64,000 bases of DNA from Lysinibacillus sphaericus (GCF_006864135.1 NZ_SADV01000017.1:1-64000), one strand, 5' to 3'; numbered from the stretch's first letter, positions 19,643 to 31,923 are shown. Numbers and translations are program-made. Notes: generated from the sequence alone by a model not told the origin.

Positions 19643-19951
19643 TTAGTCGATTACTGCACCTGATTTTTTTGCAACACGAACTTTTTTACCGTTTTCGATT
19701 TTATAACCTACACGAGTCGGCTCGCCAGATTTAGGATCGATTAGCATTACGTTCGAAACGTGAATTGCAGCCTCTTGGCTTACAATTCCACCTTGTGGAT
19801 TCAATTGGTTAGGTTTTACGTGTTTTTTCACGATGTTTACACCTTCAACAAGAACGCGATCTTGTTTAGGGTAAGAAGCAAGAATAACGCCTTCTTTGCC
19901 TTTGTCCTTACCAGTGATAACCTTAACCTTGTCACCTTTTTTTACATGCAT
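19643..19951 (-). CDS. rplX: 50S ribosomal protein L24
   Basis: This 102-residue protein with an N-terminal KOW motif ([21 protein letters not shown]) is an initiator of 50S assembly. The GGAGGTG RBS precedes the ATG. Confidence 0.97.
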   Translation of the reverse strand: MHVKKGDKVKVITGKDKGKEGVILASYPKQDRVLVEGVNIVKKHVKPNQLNPQGGIVSQEAAIHVSNVMLIDPKSGEPTRVGYKIENGKKVRVAKKSGAVID

Positions 19952-19986
19952 GCTGTCGCACCTCCTTGATTGGCACTATCATGAAA

Positions 19987-20355
19987 TTAAAGAACTTCTG
20001 GAGCTAGAGAAACGATTTTCATGAAGTTGCTGTCACGTAATTCACGTGCAACAGGTCCGAAAATACGAGTTCCGCGTGGTGATTTATCATCACGAATAAT
20101 TACACAAGCATTTTCATCAAATTTGATGTACGTACCATCTTTACGACGTACGCCTGATTTAGTACGAACGATAACAGCTTTAACAACGTCACCCTTCTTA
20201 ACAACGCCACCTGGTGTTGCTTTCTTAACTGTACAAACAACGATATCACCGATGTTAGCAGTTTTACGGCCAGAGCCACCAAGGACTTTAATTGTAAGAA
20301 CTTCACGTGCACCTGAGTTGTCAGCAACTTTCATACGACTTTCTTGTTGGATCAC
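19987..20355 (-). CDS. rplN: 50S ribosomal protein L14
   Basis: This 122-residue protein starts [20 protein letters not shown] and has [25 protein letters not shown]14 forms intersubunit bridges and is the docking site for the silencing factor RsfS. It lies between rpsQ and rplX. Confidence 0.98.
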   Translation of the reverse strand: MIQQESRMKVADNSGAREVLTIKVLGGSGRKTANIGDIVVCTVKKATPGGVVKKGDVVKAVIVRTKSGVRRKDGTYIKFDENACVIIRDDKSPRGTRIFGPVARELRDSNFMKIVSLAPEVL

Positions 20356-20398
20356 TTAGGTTACCTCCCTTCGGAAATTGGTTGTTCCGAAATAGTTA

Positions 20399-20662
20399 TT
20401 AAATAATAACCGCTTTTTCTACAACTTCAACTAGACGGAAACGTTTAGTAGCTGATAGCGGGCGAGTTTCCATGATACGTACGATATCACCGATTTTCGC
20501 TGTGTTTAACTCATCATGAGCCTTAAACTTTTTTGAGTATTTTACACGTTTACCATAAAGCTTGTGCTTTTTGTGAGTTTCAACTAAAACAGAAATAGTT
20601 TTGTCCATTTTATCTGAAACAACGCGGCCCGTGTAAACTTTGCGTTGATTACGCTCAGTCAT
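20399..20662 (-). CDS. rpsQ: 30S ribosomal protein S17
   Basis: This 87-residue OB-fold protein has [22 protein letters not shown] and [30 protein letters not shown]. It binds the 16S 5' domain. It follows rpmC by 18 nt. Confidence 0.97.
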   Translation of the reverse strand: MTERNQRKVYTGRVVSDKMDKTISVLVETHKKHKLYGKRVKYSKKFKAHDELNTAKIGDIVRIMETRPLSATKRFRLVEVVEKAVII

Positions 20663-20680
20663 ACTTGAAAACCTCCTTTA

Positions 20681-21305
<625 letters not shown>

Positions 21306-21306
21306 A

Positions 21307-21960
21307 TTATTTGCCTCCTTCCACAGATTTCTTCGTAGGAAGAACTTCACCACGGTAGATCCATACTTTAACGCCTAATTTACCGTAAGTAGTGTCAGCT
21401 TCTGCGTGTGCATAGTCGATGTCAGCACGTAGAGTATGAAGTGGAACAGTTCCTTCACTATAGTGTTCAGCACGCGCGATATCAGCGCCACCTAAACGAC
21501 CAGATACTTGTGTTTTAATTCCTTTTGCACCAGCACGAATTGTGCGTTGGATCGCTTGCTTTTGCGCACGACGGAATGATACACGGTTTTCTAATTGACG
21601 AGCGATGTTTTCAGCTACTAGACGAGCGTCAAGATCAGCACGTTTGATTTCGATAATGTTGATGTGTACACGTTTACCAGTTAAATCGCTAAGGTATTTA
21701 CGAAGATTCTCAACTTCAGAACCACCTTTACCGATTACCATACCTGGTTTCGCAGTGTGAATTGTAATGTTTACACGGTTTGCAGCGCGTTCGATTTCTA
21801 CTTTAGAAACAGAAGCGTCTTTAAGAGCCGTTTCAATATATTTACGCACTTTGATGTCTTCGTGAAGTAGAGTTGCATAGTCTTTTTCAGCGTACCATTT
21901 TGACTCCCAGTCACGAATAATACCAACGCGCAGTCCTATTGGATGTACTTTTTGACCCAC
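21307..21960 (-). CDS. rpsC: 30S ribosomal protein S3
   Basis: This 217-residue protein has a KH domain with the GMVIGKGG loop (about 78-85) and the C-terminal [29 protein letters not shown]3 lines the mRNA entry tunnel. It is tightly packed: 3 nt after rplV and 1 nt before rplP. Confidence 0.98.
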   Translation of the reverse strand: MGQKVHPIGLRVGIIRDWESKWYAEKDYATLLHEDIKVRKYIETALKDASVSKVEIERAANRVNITIHTAKPGMVIGKGGSEVENLRKYLSDLTGKRVHINIIEIKRADLDARLVAENIARQLENRVSFRRAQKQAIQRTIRAGAKGIKTQVSGRLGGADIARAEHYSEGTVPLHTLRADIDYAHAEADTTYGKLGVKVWIYRGEVLPTKKSVEGGK

Positions 21961-21963
21961 GGA

Positions 21964-22308
21964 TTAACCCTCCTTCTTCTCAGATACCACTAGAGTAATG
22001 TGGCTTGTGCGTTTGTTAATTGCGCTTGCACGTCCTTGTGCACGTGGACGGAAACGTTTTAATGTTGGACCTTCATCAACGAATACTTCAGAAACTACTA
22101 AAGAGTTGATGTCAAGATCGTAGTTATGCTCAGCGTTAGCAACTGCAGATTTTAATACTTTTTCAACGACTGGAGACGCCGCTTTTGGAGTATGACGTAA
22201 AATTGCAACTGCCTCACCAACTTGCTTGCCTCGAATTAAGTCTACAACTAGACGGACTTTACGAGGAGCAATGCGAACAGTACGAGCGATAGCTTTAGCT
22301 TGTGTCAT
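21964..22308 (-). CDS. rplV: 50S ribosomal protein L22
   Basis: This 114-residue protein has [20 protein letters not shown] and the hairpin [25 protein letters not shown], whose tip reaches the peptide tunnel. No insertion or deletion of the kind linked to macrolide resistance is visible. Confidence 0.98.
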   Translation of the reverse strand: MTQAKAIARTVRIAPRKVRLVVDLIRGKQVGEAVAILRHTPKAASPVVEKVLKSAVANAEHNYDLDINSLVVSEVFVDEGPTLKRFRPRAQGRASAINKRTSHITLVVSEKKEG

Positions 22309-22330
22309 TAGGATTTACCTCCTCTCAAAA

Positions 22331-22609
22331 TTAGCGTCTTGTTTTCTTGTCGTCTGCACCGTGACCTTTGTAAGCACGTGTTGGTGCGAATTCACCAAGT
22401 TTGTGGCCTACCATATCTTCTGTTACGTATACAGGAACGTGTTTACGTCCATCATAAACAGCAATCGTTAAACCGATAAAAGTCGGGAAAATTGTTGAAC
22501 GGCGAGACCAAGTTTTAATAACTTGTTTTTTCTCAGAAGCCTCTTGCGCTTCCACTTTTTTCATTAAGTGGTCATCGACAAAAGGTCCTTTTTTCAAGCT
22601 GCGACCCAT
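22331..22609 (-). CDS. rpsS: 30S ribosomal protein S19
   Basis: This 92-residue protein has [18 protein letters not shown] and the C-terminal [17 protein letters not shown]19 pairs with S13 in the 30S head. Confidence 0.98.
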   Translation of the reverse strand: MGRSLKKGPFVDDHLMKKVEAQEASEKKQVIKTWSRRSTIFPTFIGLTIAVYDGRKHVPVYVTEDMVGHKLGEFAPTRAYKGHGADDKKTRR

Positions 22610-22669
22610 GTAGGAACCTCCCTCCGTGATTCCACCACGGCTCTCACATAGAACCGTAGTTTAACCACT

Positions 22670-23500
22670 TTATTTTTTACGACTACGGATGATGAATTTA
22701 TCCGATTTGTTTTTCTTCTTGCGAGTTTTGTAACCAAGTGCTGGTTTACCCCAAGGAGTCATTGGTGATTTACGTCCGATTGGAGAACGTCCTTCACCAC
22801 CGCCGTGTGGGTGATCGTTAGGGTTCATTACAGAACCACGAACTTCTGGGCGTTTACCTAACCAACGGCTACGACCTGCTTTACCGATGTGTACTAGTTC
22901 GTGTTGTTCGTTACCAACTTGACCGATTGTAGCGCGGCAAGTAGCTAACACTAAACGTACTTCACCAGATTGTAGACGAACGATTACGTATTTGTCTTCA
23001 CGACCAAGTACTTGAGCAGAAGTACCTGCAGAACGTACTAATTGTCCACCTTTACCAGGTTTTAACTCGATGTTATGGATTGTAGTACCCATTGGAATGT
23101 TTGCTAATGGCAATGCGTTACCTACTTTAATATCAGCATCTGGACCAGATACGATTGTTTGACCAACCTCTAGACCTTTTGGTGCTAAGATGTAAGCTTT
23201 TGCTCCATCAGCGTAGTTGATTAATGCGATATTCGCAGAACGGTTTGGATCATATTCAATAGTAGCAACTTTAGCCGGAATGCTATCTTTTACACGTTTG
23301 AAATCGATAACACGGTATTGCTTCTTATGTCCACCGCCATGATGACGAACAGTGATTTTACCTTGGTTATTACGACCAGCTTTGCGTTTAGTTGGTTCAA
23401 GCAATGATTTCTCAGGCTTGTTAGTTGTAATTTCCGCAAAGTCTAAAGACGTCATATTACGACGACCATTAGAGGTAGGTTTATACTTTTTAATCGCCAT
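22670..23500 (-). CDS. rplB: 50S ribosomal protein L2
   Basis: This 276-residue protein has [22 protein letters not shown] and [22 protein letters not shown]. The latter contains the conserved His needed for peptidyl-transferase assembly. The C-terminus is lysine-rich. Confidence 0.99.
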   Translation of the reverse strand: MAIKKYKPTSNGRRNMTSLDFAEITTNKPEKSLLEPTKRKAGRNNQGKITVRHHGGGHKKQYRVIDFKRVKDSIPAKVATIEYDPNRSANIALINYADGAKAYILAPKGLEVGQTIVSGPDADIKVGNALPLANIPMGTTIHNIELKPGKGGQLVRSAGTSAQVLGREDKYVIVRLQSGEVRLVLATCRATIGQVGNEQHELVHIGKAGRSRWLGKRPEVRGSVMNPNDHPHGGGEGRSPIGRKSPMTPWGKPALGYKTRKKKNKSDKFIIRSRKK

Positions 23501-23547
23501 TGTGTTTCCCTCCTTCTTGATTGTTCAAATCATAAATCCATAAAGGA

Positions 23548-23832
23548 TTACATTTCGAATAATTCGATTTCTTTGCTATCAGCAGTTAATTTAACGATCG
23601 CTTTACGACGTTTGTTAGTGTAACCACCGTAACGGCCTACGCGTTTGAATTTACCTTTGTAGTTAAGAACGTTTACTTTCTCAACTGTTACACCAAAGAT
23701 TTCTTCTACAGCGTCTTTTACTTGAGTTTTGTTAGCGCGAGTGTCTACTTCGAAAGTATACTTTTTCTCTGCCATAAGTTCTGAAGAACGCTCAGTAATG
23801 ACCGGACGTTTTAAAATATCACGTGCTTCCAT
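23548..23832 (-). CDS. rplW: 50S ribosomal protein L23
   Basis: This 94-residue protein has [17 protein letters not shown] and [24 protein letters not shown]23 is the docking site for trigger factor and SRP at the tunnel exit. Its start overlaps the rplD stop (both at 23832). Confidence 0.97.
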   Translation of the reverse strand: MEARDILKRPVITERSSELMAEKKYTFEVDTRANKTQVKDAVEEIFGVTVEKVNVLNYKGKFKRVGRYGGYTNKRRKAIVKLTADSKEIELFEM

Positions 23833-24455
23833 TATCCAAGCACCTCCTCAACTTTTTCTACTGCAGATTTTGTGAATACAACTTTTTCATGACCTAATAG
23901 ATCAAGAACATTGATTCCATTTGCAGTTAAAACTGTTACACCAGGGATGTTACGAGCAGATAATGCTACGTTTTCATCTAGGTCAGCAGTTACGAATAAA
24001 GATTTTTTCTCTAGAGAAAGATCTTTAAGGATTTTTGTAAATTCTTTTGTTTTTGGTGCTGCTAATGTAAGAGCATCAAGAACTAAGAAGTTTTGTTCTA
24101 CTACTTTAGCTGATAAAGCTGATTTAAGAGCTAAGCGGCGAACTTTTTTAGGTAATTTATAAGAGTAGCTACGTGGAGTTGGACCGAATACGATACCACC
24201 ACCGCGCCATTGTGGAGAACGGATAGAACCTTGACGAGCACGACCAGTTCCTTTTTGACGCCATGGTTTACGACCACCACCAGCAACTTCAGAACGGTTT
24301 TTAACCTTGTGATTACCTTGACGAAGAGAAGCGCGTTGTGCTACTACAGCGTCGAATAATACTGCTTCATTTGGCTTGATTCCAAAAATCGCATCGTTTA
24401 ATTCGATTTCACCAACTGAAGCACCTGTTTGACTAAGTACAGATACTTTTGTCAT
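23832..24455 (-). CDS. rplD: 50S ribosomal protein L4
   Basis: This 207-residue protein has the long tunnel loop [29 protein letters not shown] in its normal form. In Gammaproteobacteria L4 represses the S10 operon; whether it does so here is unknown. Confidence 0.98.
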   Translation of the reverse strand: MTKVSVLSQTGASVGEIELNDAIFGIKPNEAVLFDAVVAQRASLRQGNHKVKNRSEVAGGGRKPWRQKGTGRARQGSIRSPQWRGGGIVFGPTPRSYSYKLPKKVRRLALKSALSAKVVEQNFLVLDALTLAAPKTKEFTKILKDLSLEKKSLFVTADLDENVALSARNIPGVTVLTANGINVLDLLGHEKVVFTKSAVEKVEEVLG

Positions 24456-24481
24456 TCCTGTTTCCTCCTTTCCTTAGGTGA

Positions 24482-25111
24482 TTACTTAGCTTTAATTGCA
24501 GTTTTAACTGTAACTAGAGCTTTTTTAGAACCAGGAACATTACCTTTAACAAGTAGTAAGTTACGTTCCGCATCAACTTTCACGATTTCTAAGTTTTGGA
24601 TTGTAACTACAGTGCCACCCATTTGACCAGGTAATTTCTTTTGTTTGAATACGCGGTTCGGAGCAACTGGACCCATTGAACCAGGACGACGGTGGTAACG
24701 AGAACCGTGGGCCATAGGACCACGAGATTGACCATGGCGTTTAATTACACCTTGGAAACCTTTACCTTTAGTAACACCTGTTACATCAATTACATCGCCT
24801 TCTGCGAAAATTTCTACTTTGACTTCTTGACCAACTTCGTATTCTCCAACGTTTACGTTGCGGAATTCACGGATGAAGCGCTTAGGAGCAGTGTTCGCTT
24901 TTGCTACGTGACCTTGTTCAGGTTTGTTAGAAAGCTTAACACGCTTGTCTTCAAAACCAACTTGGATTGCTTCGTAGCCGTCTGTTTCAACAGTTTTCTT
25001 TTGAAGAACTACGTTTGGAGCAGCTTCGATAACTGTTACCGGGATTAAATCGCCGTTTTCAGCGAAAACTTGTGTCATACCAATTTTTCTACCTAAGATT
25101 CCTTTAGCCAT
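24482..25111 (-). CDS. rplC: 50S ribosomal protein L3
   Basis: This 209-residue protein has [16 protein letters not shown] and [34 protein letters not shown], the loop that reaches the peptidyl-transferase centre. It is the second gene of the S10 cluster. Confidence 0.98.
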   Translation of the reverse strand: MAKGILGRKIGMTQVFAENGDLIPVTVIEAAPNVVLQKKTVETDGYEAIQVGFEDKRVKLSNKPEQGHVAKANTAPKRFIREFRNVNVGEYEVGQEVKVEIFAEGDVIDVTGVTKGKGFQGVIKRHGQSRGPMAHGSRYHRRPGSMGPVAPNRVFKQKKLPGQMGGTVVTIQNLEIVKVDAERNLLLVKGNVPGSKKALVTVKTAIKAK

Positions 25112-25156
25112 TTGTCACACCTCCTGTAAGTTTTAAAAAAGTTATATTTTTTACCA

Positions 25157-25593
<437 letters not shown>

Positions 25594-25622
25594 ATTATAC
25601 ACAATAAAAAAAGAATAAGCAA
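25594..25622 (-). promoter_or_regulatory. S10 operon promoter
   Basis: A -10 TATAAT (25594-25599) with a 17-bp spacer and -35 TTGCTT (25617-25622) lies on the minus strand. The start point would be near 25587. Confidence 0.75.
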
Positions 25623-25790
25623 GGCCTTTCGCTAAATTCTTTTTAAATGTTGCAGATATTCTTACTACTAATATTTCTCGCTTATCTAAGCCGTTTACTA
25701 GTATATAAAATTTCAATGTACTTTGCAACACATAAGGCAATTACACCAACGTTTTCGGACATTTCTAACAATTAAGTAGTACCAATATAT

Positions 25791-25823
25791 AAAAAAAGCA
25801 GTCTCTACTATTTAGAAACCGCT
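25791..25823 (-). terminator. Terminator of the yuiF-like gene
   Basis: The ten-position stem AGCGGTTTCT / AGAGACTGCT, including two G-U pairs, is followed by seven T on the minus strand. It insulates the accessory block from the S10 promoter. Confidence 0.88.
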
Positions 25824-25835
25824 CTTACTATTATT

Positions 25836-27152
25836 TTATAAGAAGAACACACATGCAATCCAGCCAAATATAATAAGTGGGATGTTAATAAAAATGAACG
25901 TTGGCACACATGTATCCCAAATGTGATTATGCTGTCCATCTACATTTAAACCAGCAGTAGGTCCAAGAGTAGAATCTGAAGCAGGAGAGCCCGCATCACC
26001 TAAAGCACCTGCTGTACCTATTAGACAAATAATCGCCAAAGGACTCAATCCCAGCCCTTGTGCAAGAGGAACAAATAAGGTCGCGATAATTGGTACTGTC
26101 GCAAAGGAAGATCCGATTCCCATCGTCACAATTAAACCAATGACCAACATAATAAATATAGCTAGACTCGTATTCCCTTGAAGAATGTTTATCGAACCAT
26201 TAATTAAGCTATCTATTTGACCTGTGGCGTTAATAACAGATGCAAAGCCATTTGCTGCGATCATAACGAAACCAATAAAGGCCATCATCTTCATTCCTTC
26301 TGAAAGAATCTCATCTGCTTCTTTCCATTTAAGTGCACCAGTGAAATACATAATCATAATGCCTGCAAAAGCACCTACAATCATCGAATCAGTATAAATT
26401 TGTGCACATAGAGAAATAATTAAAGCCACAGTCGTAGAGACAATAACATACTTACTAACATTTACATTTAAAGACTCTGTCTCTACATCATTATTTTGAT
26501 ATTGTCGAGGCTTTCGGTAAACGAAAAAGGCTACACATAACCCAATTAGCATCCCTAGAACGGGTATAGCCATCGCTGCTGGTACATCACGTGAAGATAC
26601 CTCCATACCAGCCTTAGATACTTGTGTAGATACTATGTCTTGGAATATAGCTCCGAAGCCAGCAGGAACGAAACTATATGTCCCTATTAAACCAACAGCA
26701 ATTAATGTTGCGATAATTCGTCGATCAACTTCTAGCATATTTAAAACTTTTAAGAGTGGCGGTATCAATAATGGGATAAAGGCGATATGAATTGGAATTA
26801 AATTTTGTGAGAAAATAGACATCATAAAGATCAGTAAGAAGATTAACACCTTTACTAAACCTTTTCGATTACTTGTACCGTTTTTATTTAATATCTTTAA
26901 AATCCATGCAATCATTAATTCAGGAATTCCTGTTTTGGAAATGGCGATAGCAAAACCACCAAGCAACCCATAGCTTAAAGCAATCGTTGCGCCTGCCCCT
27001 AATCCTTCTGTAAATGATTTTACAGTTGCTTCTATACCCATGCCGCTTGTTAGACCTCCCGCAAAGGCCCCCAACACAAGAGAAAGAACAACATTAATAC
27101 GGAGCAAGCTTAATATTAACATGACAGCTACTGCCACAATTACTGCGTTCAT
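25836..27152 (-). CDS. yuiF: YuiF-like Na+/H+ antiporter family protein
   Basis: This 438-residue integral membrane protein has about eleven hydrophobic helices. It belongs by pattern to the NhaC-like/YuiF antiporter family: GLLGGFAIAISKTGIPELM, SQNLIPIHIAFIPLLIPPLL, GMKMMAFIGFVMIAANGFASVI and the late motif GDAGSPASDSTLGPTAGLNVDGQHNHIWDTCVPTF. The substrate is not known and could be a cation or an organic anion. It does not sit here in B. subtilis; it is part of the block between tuf and rpsJ. The start is the ATG at 27152. Confidence 0.8.
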   Translation of the reverse strand: MNAVIVAVAVMLILSLLRINVVLSLVLGAFAGGLTSGMGIEATVKSFTEGLGAGATIALSYGLLGGFAIAISKTGIPELMIAWILKILNKNGTSNRKGLVKVLIFLLIFMMSIFSQNLIPIHIAFIPLLIPPLLKVLNMLEVDRRIIATLIAVGLIGTYSFVPAGFGAIFQDIVSTQVSKAGMEVSSRDVPAAMAIPVLGMLIGLCVAFFVYRKPRQYQNNDVETESLNVNVSKYVIVSTTVALIISLCAQIYTDSMIVGAFAGIMIMYFTGALKWKEADEILSEGMKMMAFIGFVMIAANGFASVINATGQIDSLINGSINILQGNTSLAIFIMLVIGLIVTMGIGSSFATVPIIATLFVPLAQGLGLSPLAIICLIGTAGALGDAGSPASDSTLGPTAGLNVDGQHNHIWDTCVPTFIFINIPLIIFGWIACVFFL

Positions 27153-27266
27153 TTCAACACACCACTTTCGTACACTAGATTACTAATACGTTAAACTTTA
27201 ACCGTCTAACAATTGAAAGTCAAGATATTTTTATAGCCCTATAATAATCTTCCAAATTTAAACGAC

Positions 27267-27304
27267 ACAAAAAAACAGTATGATCTTAAATAACCATACT
27301 GTTT
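27267..27304 (-). terminator. Terminator of the Bce-type ABC transporter operon
   Basis: The stem AAACAGTATG / CATACTGTTT is followed by TTTT on the minus strand, just past the permease stop codon. Confidence 0.88.
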
Positions 27305-27318
27305 TAGATTTCTTCCTA

Positions 27319-29301
27319 TTATAATGATTCACGAATAACTTTTTTATAATAGCCGACGGACAGTATAGCGAAAATAGCGTATAACGCTATATAACAGCTC
27401 ATAGCAATCCATAATGGTGCCGTTAACTCTGAGCCGAATAAAAACCATCCTGACTTTACAGCAAAGTAACTATGAAGCAGCCCTATTATTAATGGAACAC
27501 CAAAATTAAAGGCTTGTTTCATATATATACCTTTCATAATATCTTTTTCAGCGAAGCCAATCTTTCTTAATATCGTATAAGAGCCTCGCTCCTCTTCAGC
27601 CTCAGACATTTGCTTAAAGTATAAAATACTACCTGTTGTCATTAAAAATGCTAAGCCTAAAAATGCTGCTGTAAAAATTGTTAAGCCTAAAGTTTCTAAA
27701 TTTTCTTTACGTTGTTTTTCATAGGACTGTATATAAAAGGAAAAATCCACTCCATTTTTTTTCACATGCGAACTCTCTGCATATAAACTCTCCGCTTGAG
27801 CTAAATCACTTTTATTCTTTAGATTAATAGTGGTTTGTTTATGCAACAAATCAATTGCTTTGTAAGTAGCTAATTCTTCAAACAATGCATCTGGAACTAC
27901 GAAAACTGGTCCCCCAGGCCCACTAGTTACAGCACCACTTAAAATACTCTCATGTCGAACATCTTTAACATGAAGCGTCTCTTTCTTATTTTCCTCTGAT
28001 CCTCCTATAGTGACATCTACATCACGATCCTTTTCAAGCGGAAACATTTCTGCCATATAGCCACCATAGTTCGTTAATATAACATCATTATCCGAAATGG
28101 AAGCTTCAGGAACTATTTGTTGATAATCAGAAAGTGGAATTGTAGTAATGATTCCTTCTGCACCATAAAGGGGATTATCTTCATTTTGCTGACTTTCAGA
28201 TAATAATTGTGAAAAAGAAGCTGAAACACTCTGTAATCGGTACTCTATTTTGTCAAAAGCAATATTATTTTCTTCAAGTTCCTTTAAAAACTCCTGACCG
28301 TGATCTTCAAGTAAAATATAATCTGCAGGCACTTGGCTATATGACGACGAGCCTGTTGAATAATAAGCTATATATGCTAATGTTGTAACCCCAAGTGAAA
28401 CACCCGTTAAAACCGTTATAAGCGTTAAGGATTTCGCATTACCTTTCATACGATGCATAATTGGTGTTAATGCTAATACATCACGCACAGTCAAATGTCC
28501 ATTTTTCTTAAGACGAATTGAATTCATAATAAATGCTACAGAGAAACGGAAAACAAGGAACGTTCCGCCAATGGTAGTTGCTAAAATAATAATCATATTA
28601 AGCGTTAAATTACCCTGAGAGTTAATATCGAAAAGCTTAGTTGATGCATAGTAGCCATATACAATAAATACAAGTCCTAAAAAACCAATAACCATTTGTA
28701 ATGAGCTGAAACGTTTTACGCGCTCATCAGCTTGCTTGGAAGCACTGAATAATGACAGTAATGACACTCGGTATATCATCCAAGCCATTTGCACGAGTAC
28801 AATGACTAGTAGAATGGCAAATACTACGATAGATTGCTGTAATGCCTCTATACTAAATGTCATCGTCACAAGCGCTTCTTTTTCGAGTACACGCAGTAAA
28901 ATCATTGCAAATAAGCGCGAACTAAAGAACCCAGCAAGCATACCTAATACGATAGCGCCTACAAATAATAGAATACTTTCTACCGCTAATAAGCGAACAA
29001 TAAGCCCCTTTGTCATCCCTATTAGCTGATATAAGCCTATTTCCTTACTGCGACGCTTCATAAATAGATGATTTGCATAAAGTACGAAAAACAAAACGAT
29101 AAAGTACAGCATATAGGTTGCCGCAGCAAAACCCGCTGTGGCTGTACCGCTCTCCTGTACTGTTGCCAGCACTTCAGCATTATTTTGCAATGTCACAAAG
29201 GAAAAATATAAAGTAACGCTAAAAATAAGTGCGAAAAAATATAAATAATAATGCTTCATATTTTTCTTCATACTGCGCAATACGAGTTTACTAAGACTCA
29301 T
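27319..29301 (-). CDS. Bce-type ABC transporter permease
   Basis: About 660 residues with the BceB/YxdM/PsdB layout. The N-terminal helix is followed by an FtsX-like block (about 50-235, with [19 protein letters not shown]). A large extracellular domain of about 200 residues follows (about 310-510), and then a C-terminal three-helix FtsX-like block with [25 protein letters not shown]. The big outer domain is the hallmark of antimicrobial-peptide sensing and detoxification transporters such as those for bacitracin and lantibiotics. Start ATG at 29301 overlaps the ATPase stop and has GGCGGTG upstream. The antibiotic recognised cannot be told from sequence. Confidence 0.9.
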   Translation of the reverse strand: MSLSKLVLRSMKKNMKHYYLYFFALIFSVTLYFSFVTLQNNAEVLATVQESGTATAGFAAATYMLYFIVLFFVLYANHLFMKRRSKEIGLYQLIGMTKGLIVRLLAVESILLFVGAIVLGMLAGFFSSRLFAMILLRVLEKEALVTMTFSIEALQQSIVVFAILLVIVLVQMAWMIYRVSLLSLFSASKQADERVKRFSSLQMVIGFLGLVFIVYGYYASTKLFDINSQGNLTLNMIIILATTIGGTFLVFRFSVAFIMNSIRLKKNGHLTVRDVLALTPIMHRMKGNAKSLTLITVLTGVSLGVTTLAYIAYYSTGSSSYSQVPADYILLEDHGQEFLKELEENNIAFDKIEYRLQSVSASFSQLLSESQQNEDNPLYGAEGIITTIPLSDYQQIVPEASISDNDVILTNYGGYMAEMFPLEKDRDVDVTIGGSEENKKETLHVKDVRHESILSGAVTSGPGGPVFVVPDALFEELATYKAIDLLHKQTTINLKNKSDLAQAESLYAESSHVKKNGVDFSFYIQSYEKQRKENLETLGLTIFTAAFLGLAFLMTTGSILYFKQMSEAEEERGSYTILRKIGFAEKDIMKGIYMKQAFNFGVPLIIGLLHSYFAVKSGWFLFGSELTAPLWIAMSCYIALYAIFAILSVGYYKKVIRESL

Positions 29302-30052
29302 AGCCGTCACCGCCTAGCACACTTTGCGTATGCATGATTTCTTGGAAAAATGCCTGTCTCGTTTTATCTCCTTTATATAGCTCACTATAAATGAGTCCGT
29401 CCTTTAAAAATAAAACACGTGTACAAAAACTCGCTGCTACCGCATCGTGTGTAACCATCATAATCGTTGCTTTTTTTGACTCATTAATACTTTGTAGATT
29501 TTTTAAAAGTGCAGTAGCTGATTTTGAGTCAAGTGCGCCTGTAGGTTCATCAGCGAATACAAGCGACGGATTTGTAATTAGTGCACGCGCTGCTGATGTA
29601 CGTTGCTTTTGACCACCCGATATTTCATTTGGATATTTATTTAAAATTTCAGTAATACCTAATAGATGAGTAAGCTCTTTTAAGCGACTCTCTGCCACAG
29701 CCTTTGGTAGCCGACCAATAGCTAACGGCAGTAAAATATTTTCTTTTACCGTCAGTGTATCTAACAAATTATAATCTTGAAATATGAATCCTAATTGTTC
29801 ACGACGGAAATTAGCTAACGCCTTCTCCTTCATACCACGTAAGTTTTGACCATTTATTTCAATTACACCTTCTGTTGCAAAGTCAATCGAACACAAAACA
29901 TTTAAAAGTGTTGTCTTCCCCGAGCCTGAAGGTCCCATAATACCAACAAATTCACCTTTACTAACTTCTAAATCAATACCCTTTAAAACCTCTTGGGCTG
30001 TTGATTTTTTTCCATATACTTTTTTAACTTTACGACCAATTAAAACTGCCAC
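29291..30052 (-). CDS. Bce-type ABC transporter ATPase
   Basis: About 253 residues with Walker [11 protein letters not shown]-loop [13 protein letters not shown], signature [15 protein letters not shown], Walker [15 protein letters not shown] and switch His in MVTHDA. The [13 protein letters not shown] form is typical of the MacB/BceA class. I chose the GTG at 30052: AAAGGGG lies 9 nt upstream, whereas the longer in-frame start at 30079 has no RBS. It precedes and overlaps the permease. Confidence 0.92.
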   Translation of the reverse strand: MAVLIGRKVKKVYGKKSTAQEVLKGIDLEVSKGEFVGIMGPSGSGKTTLLNVLCSIDFATEGVIEINGQNLRGMKEKALANFRREQLGFIFQDYNLLDTLTVKENILLPLAIGRLPKAVAESRLKELTHLLGITEILNKYPNEISGGQKQRTSAARALITNPSLVFADEPTGALDSKSATALLKNLQSINESKKATIMMVTHDAVAASFCTRVLFLKDGLIYSELYKGDKTRQAFFQEIMHTQSVLGGDGYES

Positions 30053-30127
30053 TTGTAAACGCCCCTTTCTATAGTTCAAGTGTATCCTGTCTTCTTCACT
30101 AATTCGTGTGTTTTACATGACAATATA

Positions 30128-30158
30128 AAAAGGTAGGTGACAATTTCGTCATCTACCT
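30128..30158 (-). terminator. Terminator of the sensor kinase gene, overlapping a candidate operator
   Basis: The stem AGGTAG-A-TGAC / GTCA-C-CTACCT is followed by TTTTTATA on the minus strand. The kinase stop codon lies within the stem. The inner palindrome TGACGAAATTGTCA resembles BceR-type binding boxes (from memory) and lies about 90 bp before the transporter ATPase start. Confidence 0.8.
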
Positions 30159-31165
30159 GTTAGTTTGACATATTCATTTTGTAATGGAAAACGTAATGTA
30201 AATATCGACCCTTCCTCAACATTGGATTGGACAGTTATACGAACGCCGATTTTCTGCGCCACGTTATGTGCTAAGTATAGACCCATACCTGTTGATTGTG
30301 CAGACTCTCTACCGGCTGTCCCAGTATACGACTTATGAAAGATTCGAGGTAAATCCTCCTTACGAATGCCAATACCTGCATCTTTTATATGTAGTAATAT
30401 TGCTCCAGTAGCATCTACTTCCGTAAAAATCAGTACCTCTGAATTTGCAGGACTATATTTAATCGCATTGGACAGAATTTGTCGGATGATAAAGGCTAGC
30501 CATTTTCCATCTGTCATCACTGGCACTGTTAACGCTTCAACATCGAAACCAATACCTTTTTCAATACACCATGCCTGCATAGCTCTTATTTCCTTATAGA
30601 CCACAGTTCTTAGCTCGATCTCTGTCATATAATTATCTTTTTCAATAGAGGCTAAACGTGTTTGGTGTAGCTGCTGATCGACCAATAAATGTAGTCTTAA
30701 CCACTCCGTCTCTAATTTACGACGTAGTGTCAAATCTTCTACGTGATCCAGCATTAAATTAATTGAAGTTAAAGGTGCCTTAACTTCATGAACCCACGCT
30801 AGCAGTTCATCCGAATATTCCTGCAGCTGTACTTTTGCTTGATTTAACTCTGTATTCTTATCATAAAATACATCTTCAATTTTCGTCAGGTATGCTGCTT
30901 GAAAGGGTGATAACGTCATACTTTTGCCATGCACATCATCGAGTTGACTTTCCACATTTCCCAGGAAATCCTTTAACTGCCTTACTTCTAGTATATATCG
31001 CCAAATAAGAAAAATCATAAAACTAATAAGCACACTAATATTCATATACCAAATAGATATTCCCTCTAATCCAGCGTCTAAAGAGAATAAAACATTGATC
31101 ATAACGATGATAAAAGCAAAAAAGCCTATCCAAGCGAGGCGTTCTCTTAAAAATAAAATTAGCAT
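30149..31165 (-). CDS. Bce-type intramembrane-sensing histidine kinase
   Basis: About 338 residues. Two closely spaced membrane helices (about 10-28 and 38-58) leave almost no outside loop, the mark of BceS-like kinases that sense through their transporter. Then come the H-box WVHEVKAPLTS (His126), the N-box QILSNAIKYSP, and G-boxes DAGIGIRKEDLPRIF and GMGLYLAH. I chose the ATG at 31165 with AAGGGAAG 9 nt upstream; a GTG at 31171 is too close to it. It is co-transcribed with the regulator just upstream (6-nt gap). Confidence 0.92.
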   Translation of the reverse strand: MLILFLRERLAWIGFFAFIIVMINVLFSLDAGLEGISIWYMNISVLISFMIFLIWRYILEVRQLKDFLGNVESQLDDVHGKSMTLSPFQAAYLTKIEDVFYDKNTELNQAKVQLQEYSDELLAWVHEVKAPLTSINLMLDHVEDLTLRRKLETEWLRLHLLVDQQLHQTRLASIEKDNYMTEIELRTVVYKEIRAMQAWCIEKGIGFDVEALTVPVMTDGKWLAFIIRQILSNAIKYSPANSEVLIFTEVDATGAILLHIKDAGIGIRKEDLPRIFHKSYTGTAGRESAQSTGMGLYLAHNVAQKIGVRITVQSNVEEGSIFTLRFPLQNEYVKLTGR

Positions 31166-31171
31166 TGTCAC

Positions 31172-31861
31172 TCACTTCCCTTGTGTTACAGCCATATAAC
31201 CAAGTCCCTTTTTAGTTAAAATCGCTTCTTGTAAACCTATATCCTCAAGTTTACTACGTAACCGATTAACATTTACCGACAATGTATTATCATTAACAAA
31301 GCGCTCATCATCCCATAACTTTCTCATTAAATCATCTCTTGAAACTATTTGATCGGCCTTCTCCACTAAAATACGTAAAATAAAGAGTTCATTTTTAGTT
31401 AGCGAGGCAAGATTACCCTCATACATAATTTCACTGCGTGCATAGTCAATGACTGCACCATTAAACCGTGTGACATCCATAGATTCTTCTATATAATCAT
31501 ATGTACGACGTAAAATGGCTTGTACCTTTGCTAGTAATACTTCCATATGGAAAGGCTTTTGTACAAAGTCATCCGCACCCATTTGCATTGCCATGACCAT
31601 ATCCATTGGGTGGTCTCGTGAAGATAGAAAGAGAATTGGCACCTTTGAGATATAACGTATTTCGCGACACCAATGAAAACCATCATAGGCTGGAAGCTGA
31701 ATGTCAATCAATACAAGCTGTGGCTTTTGTTCAATAAAATCATCCATTACCTTTTGAAAATCTTTAGGACCCACAACCTGAAGCGACCACTGTGCAAAAC
31801 GTGTCTGAATCATTTCGAAAATTGATGGATCGTCTTCAATTAGCAATATTTTCATTTCCAT
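31172..31861 (-). CDS. Bce-type response regulator (OmpR/PhoB family)
   Basis: About 229 residues. The receiver domain has the acidic pair ED-D (10-11), phospho-acceptor Asp53 in LVLIDIQLP and a conserved Lys in FVQKPFH. The C-terminal winged helix ends with NTLSVNVNRLRSKLEDIGLQEAILTKKGLGYMA. AAGGAGA lies about 9 nt before the ATG at 31861, which decides the start. It presumably activates the downstream transporter genes in response to peptide antibiotics. Confidence 0.93.
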   Translation of the reverse strand: MEMKILLIEDDPSIFEMIQTRFAQWSLQVVGPKDFQKVMDDFIEQKPQLVLIDIQLPAYDGFHWCREIRYISKVPILFLSSRDHPMDMVMAMQMGADDFVQKPFHMEVLLAKVQAILRRTYDYIEESMDVTRFNGAVIDYARSEIMYEGNLASLTKNELFILRILVEKADQIVSRDDLMRKLWDDERFVNDNTLSVNVNRLRSKLEDIGLQEAILTKKGLGYMAVTQGK

Positions 31862-31923
31862 ATGCAAATTCTCCTTCCATGAAGTGTTCTTATGTATTAA
31901 ATAGGCTAATCGTCATAACGTGA

